A DNA stretch of 64,000 nt from Diabrotica undecimpunctata (lineage: Eukaryota > Arthropoda > Insecta > Coleoptera > Chrysomelidae). The position numbers were made by a program, and so were the translations under genes. The stretch covers positions 79,816,017 through 79,880,016 of the forward strand of contig NC_092807.1 of the NCBI RefSeq assembly GCF_040954645.1. The letters are read 5' to 3'. The stretch's first letter is position 1. Each line of letters begins with the position of its first letter. The notes beneath the pieces are model-generated. The model saw only the letters and a program-made list of their open reading frames with translations. It made no database searches and was not told where the DNA came from. Shown in pieces: positions 11,161 through 22,160 of the stretch.

Positions 11161-12214
11161 TTATGGGTGTGCATTTTATACCTAATACCAGTTGTCAGCT
11201 TTTGTTTCACGGCAGTTATCACTGCTACCCTCTAGGCATTGACGCTACGAATACCCACAGAGCTTCATCCATTCGAAGAGGGCCGCACCTGATAGTAGAA
11301 CTGACAAAAAACTCCCACAGGAAGAACTATCATTATAATATATTATTAGTATTATATAATATTATATTATGATTATGTTCATACAAAAAAAGATTATTAT
11401 TTATGACTATTATTATTATGCAATTTAAATAAGTAAATATGACAAAAAATTAATTCAAAAACAAACGTGTTGAGATTCCCAACCCGTTCCTAACGTTCCT
11501 AACCTCTGGTATGGACGGCACTGGAGGGAATTCTCATGCAAACCAATACTCAATTAAAGGGAAACCAAAAACCAAAAAAAAAAACAAATTCTCGTTACAT
11601 CCCAATCAAAACTCCAACTAAAATTATTCCTCATCCCCATTTGACTTCCGATCTAGGTCCTACATACCTTACGGTGGTATGTGGCTAAAATTTAAAATAA
11701 AATACATTATTTTAGATCTTTTATGTACATGAGAAATAAAAGGAAAAACAGGGTTTCTTAATCTTAATAGAAACAAGAAATGGACTTAAGGTAGAAACAA
11801 AACCGGATCATCTTAATGCATGTCGAAATTATTGTGACCTTGGATAAATTAAAAGAATTTTATGGTTCTCGGAATTAATTATATGAATAAAAATGTATGG
11901 AAAAAATTATATTCTCAATATATTTACGAGATATAAAATATATTAGCGATGAAACGGGAGAGATTAGGCCATCATTGGAATCGTTTCTGGCAGGTGTATA
12001 AGTCTTACAAGAAAATTACAAACTGGGTATTCATCGGATACAAAATAGTAAACAAACTAGTAAAACCAAAACAAGTGTACTCCTTCCTCTTCTAAATAAC
12101 TAAATAAACCTTTGTTGCGCAACTGAAACCATTTCTCTTAAAAAAAAACACACACAAAACGGATTCTTAAAACTTTTTTGTCCAATAAGTTGACACCGCC
12201 ACTATACTACAGGT
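11161..12214. other. No gene seen
   Basis: Non-coding. The stretch 11470-11700 has a mixed-composition, SINE-like look (…CTCTGGTATGGACGGCAC…), but I could not find A and B boxes or an end. Confidence 0.4.
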
Positions 12215-12360
12215 GTTGCTAGTTTCAAGTCTTGATCAATAATATGATAGTTATCAACTTAAAATTACAATATGGATTGTCTAACTGTTAGGGTTTATAA
12301 AAGACTATTGATCTATAAATTATAATTAGAAAGTGACGAAAGTTACAGGCGCTTAATTAA
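12215..12360 (-). mobile_element. Small LINE RT fragment matching 59135-59220
   Basis: This stretch shares the words TTGTCTAACTNTTAGGG and AAAGTGACGAANGTTACA with 59136-59205. At 59135-59720 the minus strand clearly encodes an RT, and this word lies next to its YADD-like position. Here the reading is fully broken, so the call rests on nucleotide similarity to that copy. Confidence 0.55.
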
Positions 12361-12394
12361 TACACAATGGATATCTTCTAGTTTTTAAATTTTA

Positions 12395-12775
12395 CCAAGC
12401 TAAATAATGATATATAAACACCATAGTTGAGAAAACCTTTGGAAAACCACTCCGCAGATAAAAATGTTGGAGCAGATACCACGTAAAGAATATACTTATC
12501 ATCTCTACATGAATAATCTTTTCACTAATATAAACATATTTACCTTTTTGAAATTTAAAGGCTATAATATTTGGGCAACCTTTGGAGATGACAAAATTCC
12601 TAAAACTTGCCAACTACCGAAAATAAAAATTGAAAAATTTGGACCGTGGTAGTTTCGCTTCATGTATCGACACCGATTATGATATTTTTTTTTTTTTGAT
12701 AAAGTGGGTAGACAATAACGTTGTGGCTGCTGCATCTACAGCTTATGGTGCTGCGTCTGTGGGAACTAAGATACG
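12395..12775 (+). pseudogene. piggyBac-like transposase relic
   Basis: A decayed piece of a DDE_Tnp_1_7 (piggyBac) transposase. The frame at 12464-12652 reads EYTYHLYMNNLFTNINIF, then LKFKGYNIWATFGDDKIPKT, which follows the family's conserved block around the second catalytic Asp. That Asp position, normally xDNxFT, is Asn here. After a T run and a frameshift, 12706-12770 reads WVDNNVVAAASTAYGAA, the next conserved piggyBac block. The piece is unrelated at close range to the piggyBac element at 39972-41602. No inverted repeats or TTAA ends were found. Confidence 0.7.
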
Positions 12776-12784
12776 AAAGAACTA

Positions 12785-13095
12785 AGATACGAATTGACAA
12801 GAACATTATTCAACCCAGAGTGAGTTATGGATGTAAAACTTGGGTTTTGACTCAAAAATCTTTAGGATCGAAGAAAAATAAGTTTCAAAAAAACTGTTAA
12901 ATACAAGAGTGTAGGGGGAAAGACCAATTGGCAGACCAAGAAAGTGACGGGAGCATGATGTGGACGAGGATGCTAGAAATCTCCTTAGCAGTCAATCGTA
13001 AAGGAGAATAGCTACTGACGTAACGGATGGAGAGGTTTGATGAGGAAGGCCAGGGCTCGAATTGGGCTGTAGTGCCATATGATAGATAAATGGAT
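12785..13095 (+). mobile_element. RTE-like LINE C-terminal relic
   Basis: Broken frames give the usual end of an RT polyprotein: IIQPRVSYGCKTWVLTQKS, RPIGRPRK and then HDVDEDARNLL. This matches the end of the minus-strand LINE at 57461-58144 (RPKLRWRDGVDEDGRQIGA). Several frameshifts are present and no tail is visible. Confidence 0.6.
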
Positions 13096-14320
13096 TTTTG
13101 AATACTGTACAAGCATTACTACCTCAAAATTTCCCAATGAGATTTTAGAAGATATATTGCTCAGTCATACCTTAAAAACATACAAATGCTTCTAAAGCAT
13201 GCTGAAAGACTCGGTTTTTCGAAATTTAATGTCTCGTTTAATAGAATATCAGACAATCAAAGGTATCATGGAAATAATCATCTTTTAATATCTATATCTA
13301 ACAACAAAAGACCTCGCAAATAATATTGGTTATTATATTATCTTTATATACAAAAATCTCTAATATTCAAAAACCACAGAACCGATTGCAATAAAATTTT
13401 ATAAAAGTGTATTTTGTTGGTCAAACTTAAAAGATGGGATATTTTTTATCTCGATGATTGATACTTATTTTTATTAATTGTAAATTCAAAATGTTTTATA
13501 CGACTTCACCTTTACAGTTTTAATTTATATGATATTTGTTTCACTTAAACTCGAGAAATTATAATGAAATTGTAAAAAAAAACTAAAAGCAGTTTTATTT
13601 TATACTGATCTATAATACCATATAGCATCAGATATCAACTTTTATTAATTTTATTTGAAGTGTTTTAAAATACGTGATATTTACTCGAGAGTGAAATATT
13701 TTTATTTTTGACAGAATTATTTATGTTTAGAATTAAAAATAATTTTAAAATGTAAAAAAACTGTTTTTCAAATTTTCTCTGTAATAAAAGTAAAAATGGG
13801 TATAAATTTAACGAAACAATTATTCTAAATAGGTAAACTTGAATACTAAAATCTACTGAGCATAGTAAAAAATGTTAAAATATAATAAAGTACACTAAAT
13901 CAATCATAAAATTCGTTATATTTATATTTTGATCGTATGTGTGAAGAAAGTAGAAAAAAAGTATAATTTAAAAAAAGTTATCACTAATTTATTTGAGAGT
14001 CGTTGAGTTGCGCCAAATGTGGGGACCTTACTGTTGTTGTGAGCAACGCAATATCATTCAATATTAATATCTCAAACTCAAAGTAATAATTCTGAATGAA
14101 TTTCTTTAGGTATTTATTGAAATGGTAATGTTCCAAAAGCCATTTTGTAAACACTAATCTTTCTATTATGTTAAGCATTATGTTTTGTGTATTATTTACA
14201 CTATTACTTCAGTTTATTTTCAAAGGTAATTTTGTAAAACTCTGCAAAATATTATATAAAACATTTATTTATTTATTTTTTTAACTTGTTTTAAAGAATA
14301 TCAACTATATTTTTAATAAA
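13096..14320. other. No gene seen
   Basis: AT-rich non-coding DNA. I see no feature I can support. Confidence 0.5.
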
Positions 14321-15495
14321 ATGCCCCGAAGAAAACCAAACCTCAAAAATATATGTAGCCAAGCCCCGAGACGTAAACGTATTGCAGGAGCTAATTGGTC
14401 GGGCGACAAAAATATTCAAATATAAAGATCAGACAATGAGGTTAGAAGAGAACCGTGCACAGGAATCTCACGCACATAGTGATCAACGTATATCATTTGT
14501 TCATCTTGCATTTGCCCCAGTCATTAATTATTACTGTTGATTCAGAAAATTGTTAGAAAATGTGTGAACAGCATATTCATTACACAAGCTGCGATTAGGC
14601 GTTCGTAGCAAACTAAATTCAAAGCGTAACATTAAAAAAAAATGGAATGGTGGTAGCGACGCAAACAAGTTTAGTTATATGGGATGAATGTAACCATGGC
14701 TCATCAACATTCATTCGAAACATTACATTAAAGTATGCAAGATTTAAACGGTAACGACAAACTTTTCGGTGGTGCTTTCTTATTACTATCTGGTGAATGC
14801 CGACAGACATTACCGGTTATTCCTCTTTTAACTTATGCGAATGAGATTGATGTATGTTTAAAACAATCGTTCTTATGGCGGAATGACAAAACAGTTCGAT
14901 TGACCATTAACACAAGAATAGGTACAAGTGCAAAGAGATCTATCTGCGCAAATATTTTCCAAATATTTGGAATTGGCAACGGTAAAATAAAACTGCATCC
15001 AAATACACAATGCATTAAATTTCCAGATAATTTGTGTACTTTTGTTCAGATCAAACACGAATTAATTGTAATTTTATGTCCTGGCTGTACTGAACAATTA
15101 CTAAAATTCTATTTGGCTCAGTGAGCGCGCAATTTTGGAGGCGAAAAATGTTGACGTTAACGAAACCGTCCAAAATATGCAACGGCACACGTTTGGTCAT
15201 TAAAAGTATCACCGTAAATTTTATTAAATCAACTATTTTGACTGGACGATTTCAAGGAGAAATCGTCCTGTTGCCACGTATCCCAATGATACCCTCATAT
15301 ACCACAATATTATTCAAAAGTCTTCAATTCCATGTTTAATTAACGTTCGAGAAAATCCTTAACAAATTTTAAGGCCAGATAATGTCCGTTTGCGGCTTGG
15401 ATTTCGAGAATCCATGTTTCTCACACGGTCAATTATATGTTGCATGTTCACGTGTTGGTAAACCATCAAATTTATTTATATTAGGGAAAATTTAA
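14321..15495 (+). pseudogene. Helitron RepHel relic (N-terminus joined to helicase)
   Basis: The remains of a Helitron protein, which moves by rolling-circle replication. At 14321 a Met-started piece (MPRRKPNLKN) and then TMRLEENRAQESHAHSDQR resemble the basic N-terminal region. The sequence then jumps to the PIF1-type helicase: IWDECNHG (Walker B-like), LFGGAFLLLSGECRQTLPV at about 14768, a block with LTINTRIGTSAK, IGNGKI, CNGTRL, TGRFQGEIVLLPRIPMIP at 15241-15292, and CFSHGQLYVACSRVGKPSN at 15413-15470. The Rep nuclease and Walker A part are missing and frames shift several times. The hairpin-CTRR 3' end of a Helitron was not identified. Confidence 0.8.
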
Positions 15496-15711
15496 TTAAC
15501 AAAAAATATTGTGCACCAATTATCGGTTAGTAATAGGTATAATTTAGATTTAATTTATTTTTAGTAAAAATCAAAAATTACATACCTACTTTATGGAAAT
15601 CCATTAATGTAAAAGTTAACCATAACAAATTTTATATTTTATATAAACTTAAAAATCATAATTTTTTGGTGAATTATGTTTAATAATTTGTTAATATCAT
15701 AAATTTTATTT
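15496..15711. other. No gene seen
   Basis: Short AT-rich spacer between the Helitron helicase relic and the old gypsy copy. Confidence 0.4.
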
Positions 15712-16412
15712 TTTGACGCTAAAACAGCTTGCAGAATTTCAACAACTCCCATAATTTTAACAATTATTGAAATATCAATAGCCATCAAAACTTCAACAAT
15801 GCACAAAACAATAACTTTCAGGGACCAACTTTCAGCTTAAATAATAATTACCAAAACAATAGACCCAATGACCAAAAGACCTCAATTCACACCCAATCAA
15901 AATAACTCACAAGTATGCCCTTCTGTAATCCATAATGATCCTAATTTTTCGAACGATAGACAGCTCGTTTCGTTAACTATGAACCTGACTATGTTAATAA
16001 TTATACCTTAACTTCAAATGAAAGCTACAAGTACGATGATTTCTCTGATAACAATTTTTTGCCTCCTGATTATTACCAATCAATCGATGTAATTGATAGC
16101 CAGGACTATTCGGATTTTCTCACAGTCCCGAACCAGAACCACCCACCAGACAATGCCAGTTCAATGAACTAATCTTTGTCCTAAATACAGAATCAGATTC
16201 AAACTCTGAATTTGGACGACATAAACCCATATCTGAACTTTCCAGAACAGAATTTCCTCTGGTCCTTCTTCTTGCTGTGGATTCTAAGAACTTGTATTAT
16301 ATTAAGGTGTCGTCAAATACTTTTATATAACCCATCGATATCAGTCCAGGTATCTTTATATTTAAAGAAAATTCCGCGAAAAATTTAAAACCACGTTTTC
16401 GCGGAAAAATTA
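15712..16412 (+). pseudogene. Errantivirus-like Gag C-terminal remains
   Basis: Asn/Gln/Phe-rich reading (NFNNSHNF, then NNAQNNNFQGPTF) followed by an acidic stretch (NESYKYDDFSDNNFLPPDY). This is the usual composition of errantivirus Gag C-termini, which lack a zinc knuckle. Stops are present, and the segment runs to the LINE insertion. The assignment depends on the pol and env remains downstream in the same orientation. Confidence 0.5.
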
Positions 16413-16426
16413 CCATACAGGGTATT

Positions 16427-18987
16427 CATCATCATCCAGCCCCGTTTTCATATCCATTGTTGGATATAGGCCTCCTCCAAACGTCTCCAGTTCTCTCTAT
16501 CTCTAGCTGCTGCAATCCAGTTTGTTTCTATTCTCCTTAGGTCGTCGGTCCATCGGGTGGGTGGTCTGCCTCGACTTCGCTTGTCGGCTCTTGGTCTCCA
16601 CTTCAATAATCTCTTCGTCCATCTTCCGTCTTCCATTCTAGCAACATGTCCAGCCCACCTCCACTTTTGTTTATTGATTCGCAGTATAATATCGCCAACG
16701 CCAGTTCGTCGGCGTATCTCCTCATTTCTCACGCGATCTTTCAAGGTCAGACCCAGCATTGATCTCTCCATTCGCCTTTGTGTTACCCTCAGTTTTTCGG
16801 CAGTAGCTTTTGTTAAAGTTAGGGTCTCTGCTCCGTAGGTCAAAACTGGTAGGATGCATTGGTTAAATGCCTTCCTTTTCAGGTGAATTGGAGTATTTGT
16901 TTTAAAAATGTCTCTCATCCTTCCATATGCCGCCCATCCCAACGTGATTCGTCTATTTAGCTCGCAGGTTTGGTTTTCTCTGGTTATTCTGATTTCATGA
17001 CCCAAGTATGTGTATTTATCGATTAATTCTACCTTGTTGTTATTGATCTGTATCTCTTCGCTGGGAACCATATTGGTCATCATTTTGGTTTTCTCGAAAT
17101 TTATCTCCAGCCCAGTTTCTTGTAGTATGTAATTCAGTTCTTGGAGCATGTCTTTGATCTCTCCCAGATTATCTGACAGAAGCACGATATCGTCCGCAAA
17201 ACGTAGATGGTTTAATCTTTCTCCATCGATGGATATTCCTTTCTGTTGCCATGTTAGTCTTTTAAATGCATACTCAAGAACGGTAATGAACAGCTTTGGT
17301 GACATGGTATCACCTTGCCTGACTCCCCTTTTTATCTTTATCTTATTAGTTGCTGAATGTAGACTTATGGTTGTTGTGGCATTTTCATATATATTTTTAA
17401 CTATATTACAATATCTGTGGTCGACCCTGCAATCTTGTAGTGCTCTTAAGATGGACGGTAATTCCACTGTATCAAACGCCTTTTTAAAGTCTACAAATAT
17501 CAATGCCAACGGACGGTTATATTCGTTAGTTTTTTCTATCAGGGTTTTTAGGCACTGCAGGTGATCATTTGTGCCGTAATTAGGGCGGAAACCGGCTTGT
17601 TCCCGAGGTTGGTAAAAATCCAGCTTTGTCTCTAATCTGTTCGTTATTATTCGGGTGTATAATTTATAAAGATGGTTAAGGAGACTGATTGGTCTGTATC
17701 TTTCCAGGTCTGCTATATCTCCCTTCTTGTGTAAGAGTACAGTTATTGAATTATTCCACTTTGTTGGGATATTTTGATTCCATAGACATAGATTAAAGAG
17801 CTTTTGAATTTTGGTTATCAGTACTGAGCCTCCTATCTTTATCGCTTCCGTGACGACACCGTCCTCCCCCGGAGCTTTGTTATTCTTCATCTTTTTTAGA
17901 GCCTTGTAAATTTCGTCCAAGGAGATTTCTGGGATATCTTCGGAACCCTGATTTTGAACCTTCCTCTGCTGATATTCAACTATATCTAGAGTCGATTGGT
18001 TGCTATATAATGTCTCATAGAATGATTCCACAATTTGTAACAAATGTTCTCTGTTTGATGTGATGTTGCCATTTCTATCCTTGAGTTTGACTATTTGTTT
18101 ATTTCCATTTGTGAGTTTGCGTCTCATTATTTTCATACTCTTATTTTCCTCAATAGTTTTGATGATTTTCTCATCTTTGTATTTTCTTAGGTCTTTTCTT
18201 ATTTCTCTTGATACTTCCTTGTTTATTTTATTTATATCGTCGTTACTAGAGTTTTCGTCGCTTCTCAGTATTCTTCTTTGTTCCATTTTTTTCTGTGTGT
18301 CCAGACTAATTTTTTCTTCCTTCACGCTTTTTGGGCAGCATTTCTTTTGAGCTTCTGTTATTGCTTCTACTATTATGTCATTTAGGATGTTAATATCATT
18401 TGTTGATGATTTTTCTTGAAGGAATTTACCGATATGATCTTCAAAATTTTGTTCGTTGTTTGGATGTGTCCATATGTTTATTTGCTTCTTTTTTATCATG
18501 TTGTGTCGTTCATAGTTGGTATTTAACACAATGGTGGCTCTCACCATACGATGGTCGCTTGATTTCGCAAATTTATTTAGCACTGTCACATCTGTAAATA
18601 TGTATCTTTTATCAGTGATAAAGTAATCAATCTCGTTTGTCGTCTTCCCATCTGGGCTTTTCCACGTCCATCTGCGGTGAGGTTTCTTGTAGTAGTAACT
18701 GTTCATTAGGAATAGGTTTTTCTCTAGTAAGAAGTTTAAAAGAGTGTCGCCACGGTCGTTCCGTCCCTGACTTCCAAAATTTCCAAGAGCAGTTTCTGCT
18801 GGATCCAGTTTTGTTCCTATTTTGGCGTTAAAGTCTCCACATATAACTGTGAAATGTGTACGGTCGTTTGTGATGGCTGTGTTTAAATCATCATAAAAGA
18901 CTTCGATCTCCTCGTCTGTATATTCTGTTGTTGGAGCATAGGCTTGGATAACTTTTAGATAATACCTAGTATTTATTTAGAACGTGG
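16427..18987 (-). mobile_element. 5'-truncated RTE-like LINE inserted in the gypsy copy
   Basis: Flanked by a perfect 14-bp target duplication, CCATACAGGGTATT, at 16413-16426 and 18988-19001. On the minus strand the element starts inside the endonuclease and ends in a short GATGATGATG-type tail at 16427, a microsatellite tail in place of poly(A), common in RTE-type elements. It carries the ORF at 16448-18706. It is clearly younger than the gypsy copy it splits. Confidence 0.92.
16448..18706 (-). CDS. RTE-like LINE endonuclease/reverse transcriptase, 5'-truncated
   Basis: An open 752-residue segment. The same frame stays open upstream of the first Met towards the 5' truncation at 18987, including FGDFNAKIG-like endonuclease codons. 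It has the endonuclease end (TNEIDYFITDKR and SSDHRMVRA), then a complete RT: NNKAPGEDGVVTEAIK, LERYRPISLLNHLYKL, EQAGFRPNYGTNDHLQ, LIFVDFKKAFDTVELP (motif A), GVRQGDTMSPKLF (motif B), LRFADDIVLLS (FADD, motif C) and KYTYLGHEIRI. The C-terminus is the RTE-type tail GRPPTRWTDDLRRI…EEAYIQQW. RT motifs look unbroken, but the copy lacks its 5' end and start codon, so it is probably not expressed as a working protein. Confidence 0.85.
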   Translation of the reverse strand: MNSYYYKKPHRRWTWKSPDGKTTNEIDYFITDKRYIFTDVTVLNKFAKSSDHRMVRATIVLNTNYERHNMIKKKQINIWTHPNNEQNFEDHIGKFLQEKSSTNDINILNDIIVEAITEAQKKCCPKSVKEEKISLDTQKKMEQRRILRSDENSSNDDINKINKEVSREIRKDLRKYKDEKIIKTIEENKSMKIMRRKLTNGNKQIVKLKDRNGNITSNREHLLQIVESFYETLYSNQSTLDIVEYQQRKVQNQGSEDIPEISLDEIYKALKKMKNNKAPGEDGVVTEAIKIGGSVLITKIQKLFNLCLWNQNIPTKWNNSITVLLHKKGDIADLERYRPISLLNHLYKLYTRIITNRLETKLDFYQPREQAGFRPNYGTNDHLQCLKTLIEKTNEYNRPLALIFVDFKKAFDTVELPSILRALQDCRVDHRYCNIVKNIYENATTTISLHSATNKIKIKRGVRQGDTMSPKLFITVLEYAFKRLTWQQKGISIDGERLNHLRFADDIVLLSDNLGEIKDMLQELNYILQETGLEINFEKTKMMTNMVPSEEIQINNNKVELIDKYTYLGHEIRITRENQTCELNRRITLGWAAYGRMRDIFKTNTPIHLKRKAFNQCILPVLTYGAETLTLTKATAEKLRVTQRRMERSMLGLTLKDRVRNEEIRRRTGVGDIILRINKQKWRWAGHVARMEDGRWTKRLLKWRPRADKRSRGRPPTRWTDDLRRIETNWIAAARDRENWRRLEEAYIQQWI

Positions 18988-19001
18988 CCATACAGGGTAT
19001 T

Positions 19002-20587
19002 GCAGACCAAAAAAATTTTTGTTAATAAATCGACTTTGGTCCCGTTTCAAATGGGAAACCGCCATAAGGTGTTCATTCACAATTAAGAAATTGATTTGGG
19101 CCTCACTTGTTTATAACCTTATGAATGTACAATAGAATTTAAGAACAAACAATTTATCACAAACTTTAAAACATTATCTTTCTACAAAGTAGACAGTAAT
19201 TCGCGTAACACCCCTAAGCAAATCAACATAGATACCATATCCGAGCAAATATTTAAGTAAACATGTCATCTGTCGAATGCAGATGCCATTTTGTACAAAA
19301 AAGAAAAAGAACCAGTCCATATCTCTAACGCGTTAGTATACGTGAACGAAAAAGGAGAAATTTTAACATCTGTAGTAAAAGCAAACGCAATCCCTAAAAT
19401 TATCTGTTTTTCCGATATCGTAATTGAACCCTATTCGAACTAATCGATCCCAAATTTCCAGTTAAACTATAACTTGATAAGTATTTGCTCTGATACAATT
19501 GACCGAACCCACAACATCAAATCTAGACTTCGAACTGAACATCTGAACTAGGAAGAACAAGAACTAGTTACAAATCTTGGCTTAAAATATGAAGACATAT
19601 TTTATTTAGAGAAAGACAACCTTCATCATTGAGTTCAAACATCAAATTGAGACCAATAACGCCAAACCCATTTTTACGAAGTTATACAGTTATCCTTATG
19701 TCCACAAAGAGAAAGTAAAATCTTAAATAAATAAGATGGTCAACGAAGGCATCACCCGGCCCTCTACTTCTCTTTGGTCATCTTCTGTTTGGGTCATTTC
19801 CAAAAAATAGACTCATCTGAAAAAAAAATTGCGTGTAGTAACATACTATCGCAAGCTCAACAAATGTACCATTGGTGATAAATATCATTTTCTAATATTT
19901 TCGATCTCTTAAACCAGCTTGGAAAGTGTCGACACTTCACAACGCTAGATCTTGCCTCCGGGTGCCGCAACAAGATAAATCCTAAAGAAATTTCTAAAAC
20001 GATCTTCTCCGTTGAAAACGAACACTATTAATTTACTCGTATGCCACACGAAATGTGGATGGTGCCTTAAAAATGCACCATCCACATTCCAGCGTGTCGT
20101 GAACAATATTATTTTAGGTATTTTGAACAAACGATGTATTGTCCACATGGAAGATATCATAATATACTACCCTCCCATTTACGAGCACATTTCCCGTCGT
20201 ACTTAACTCTTCAATAGTCTTCGAAAGGTTAACCTTAAAATCCAGCCGGACAACTGTGAATTTCTAAGGAAAGAGGTTGCATATCTCGGGCATATTTTTA
20301 ACCAACATGGCGTCAAGACCAACTTTTCAAAAGTCGTTGTATACAACGATTTCCTGAACTAAAAACACCATAGGTCTAGCCGGTTACCCTCGTCCTTTTA
20401 TTTCAAATTTTGCCAAACTTTCTAAATCTCTCACTAGACCACTCTGGAAAGACGTTGCTTTCAGTTTTGAACTAGATTGCAAGCAAACTTTTGAAGATTT
20501 GAAAAACGCTTTAATTTTTGACCCGATTCTCACCTATCCAAACTTTGAGGAACCATTTGTTCTCACAAAAAATGCAAGTGCCGTGTA
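19002..20587 (+). pseudogene. Errantivirus-like protease/RT region
   Basis: Decayed pol. The RT half is recognisable in several frames: a block around 19741-19800 resembling the start of the fingers region, NAPSTFQRVVNNIIL at 20066-20110, a motif C in which the usual catalytic pair appears as MEDIII at about 20148, then CEFLRKEVAYLGHIF at about 20256 and the start of the connection/RNase H region. The first Asp of the YxDD box reads Glu here. There are stops and shifts throughout. A LINE segment cuts it at 20588. Described only; no intact sequence is implied. Confidence 0.75.
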
Positions 20588-21068
20588 AGAAAATTTATCA
20601 AAGAAAGAAAAAAAGCTTTTAGAGAGACAACTTCAAAATATAGAAGAAAATACCAAAGGAAGGATATAAAATATTTTTAAAAAGATGCTAAAGAAATAAG
20701 CAGAGGTTACAATTCAAAAACAATATACATTAAAGACAAAAAGGTAATCTGATAGAAAATGAACAACAACAATCGGGGAGATGGAAACAATATTTCGAAG
20801 AACACCTGAACGGTGAAATAGAGAAGGAAAAGATAATAAACGAGAATCAATACCAATGGATGAAATAGATATTGCAAGACCAAATAAGAATGAGTTTTAG
20901 GAATTTTTAACTGCGATAAAAAACAAGCCCTGAAGAAAACGGGATAGCAGCAGAAAACTTAAAATATGGAGGAGACTACCTGAGAGAAAAAATCTACAAA
21001 CTAATATGTCATAACTGGGAAGAGGTAATAATACCTAAAGAGTGGTGCAAGTCTATAATATACCCAAC
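20588..21068 (+). mobile_element. Internal RTE-like LINE fragment
   Basis: Broken plus-strand frames carry the endonuclease-RT linker and first RT blocks of an RTE-like LINE: ISRGYNSKTIYIKDKK, RWKQYFEEHLN, a PMDEID block, AAENLKYGGDYL and EEVIIPKEWCKSIIYPT. Both ends are truncated and there is no tail, so it may be a rearranged segment rather than a simple insertion. It separates the RNase H start from the integrase of the old gypsy copy. Confidence 0.7.
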
Positions 21069-22160
21069 TCAAATAATTAATTCTGGAAATATTTTCGTCT
21101 ATCGTTGCCAATAAAGAAATACAGCTAAGAATCTGTCAACATGTCATTAAAACTGCGCAACAGTATGAAATATCCTAAATTCTAGATTACTATCAGCATG
21201 GTAAAAGCAACCTCCATCGGGGTATAAATGAGGCTATAGGAAGAATAAAAGAAAAGTATAATTGGCAGGGCAACACAAAGGATATAAACAATTTTATAGA
21301 AGCTGCAAAGTCTGTCAAAAAGTGAAGATCTGTAGAAAAAATTTAGGTAACCCGATAGGCATCACCGAAACACCTAAAACACTCTTCGAAAGAATGAACA
21401 TAGATCGTTTCGTTTAGCCTACCAGTACGCCCTAACCATCAGAGCCGAGCTTACTAAGTTCACACAGGCGAGATCCCTTGAAGACAAAACAGTTATATCT
21501 TATTGTCTTTTTCCAACACTATGGCTCTGCGCTACGCATAAACTGTGACTATGGACGTGAATTCGACAATGCTTTGATGAAAGATGTTTGTGAATTATAC
21601 GACGTAAAATTAACCTTCTCAAGTGTAATCCATCCACAATCTAACGGTTTCATCAAAAGATTTTAAGCAATCCTAAGCAAAAGGATAAGAGCTAAATAAG
21701 CTGAAAATCCTGATAAATACTCGTTTAGTGTTTTGCCTTATGTAGATATTTGTTACAATAACACAAAAAACAAAACTCACGCATCTACACCATACGAACT
21801 CATTTTTAGACATACTTCTTTTAGACCACCCGAAATACTTCACAATGAGAAAAACCTTATATCAAAGTACGTTAGAGATTTAAGTAATCGTATGCAATAC
21901 TTCTATAAAGCGGCAGGAGCCAAGACAGAAATGCATAAAGAAAAGGTCGAAAAAAAAAATTCGATGAGCACGTGTCATCAAACCCTCCATAATAAAAAAT
22001 AGGCGATAAGTTTTATGTCAAGTTATTGCAGATTAAAGACAAAGCCCAAAATAAGTTTAATAAACCCTATTAAAATCCAAGAAATTCACGTTCTGCTACT
22101 ATATTAAATACCCAAACCAATAGAACAATGAAAGTGCAGTTTGATAGATTAAAACCCTAT
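21069..22160 (+). pseudogene. Errantivirus-like integrase remains
   Basis: Integrase inserts the cDNA copy into the genome. Visible pieces are an HHCC-like N-terminal zinc region (YYQHGKSNLHRGINEA near 21190 and a later degenerate cysteine part), ERMNIDRF near 21390, then CDYGREFDNALMKDVCELY at 21547-21603 (second catalytic Asp block), VIHPQSNGFIKRF (usual catalytic Glu reads Lys) and a C-terminal stretch 21733-22002 with NTKNKTHASTPYEL. The pieces lie in different frames. Confidence 0.78.

Noticed and set aside
17148..17564. Plus-strand frames over the minus-strand LINE RT, several Leu/Ser-rich and membrane-like
   Set aside because: Shadows of the opposite strand's RT; no family resemblance.
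20575..21080. Target duplication (TGCAAGT) around the LINE fragment at 20588-21068
   Set aside because: The right-hand match lies inside LINE coding sequence, so it is coincidental.
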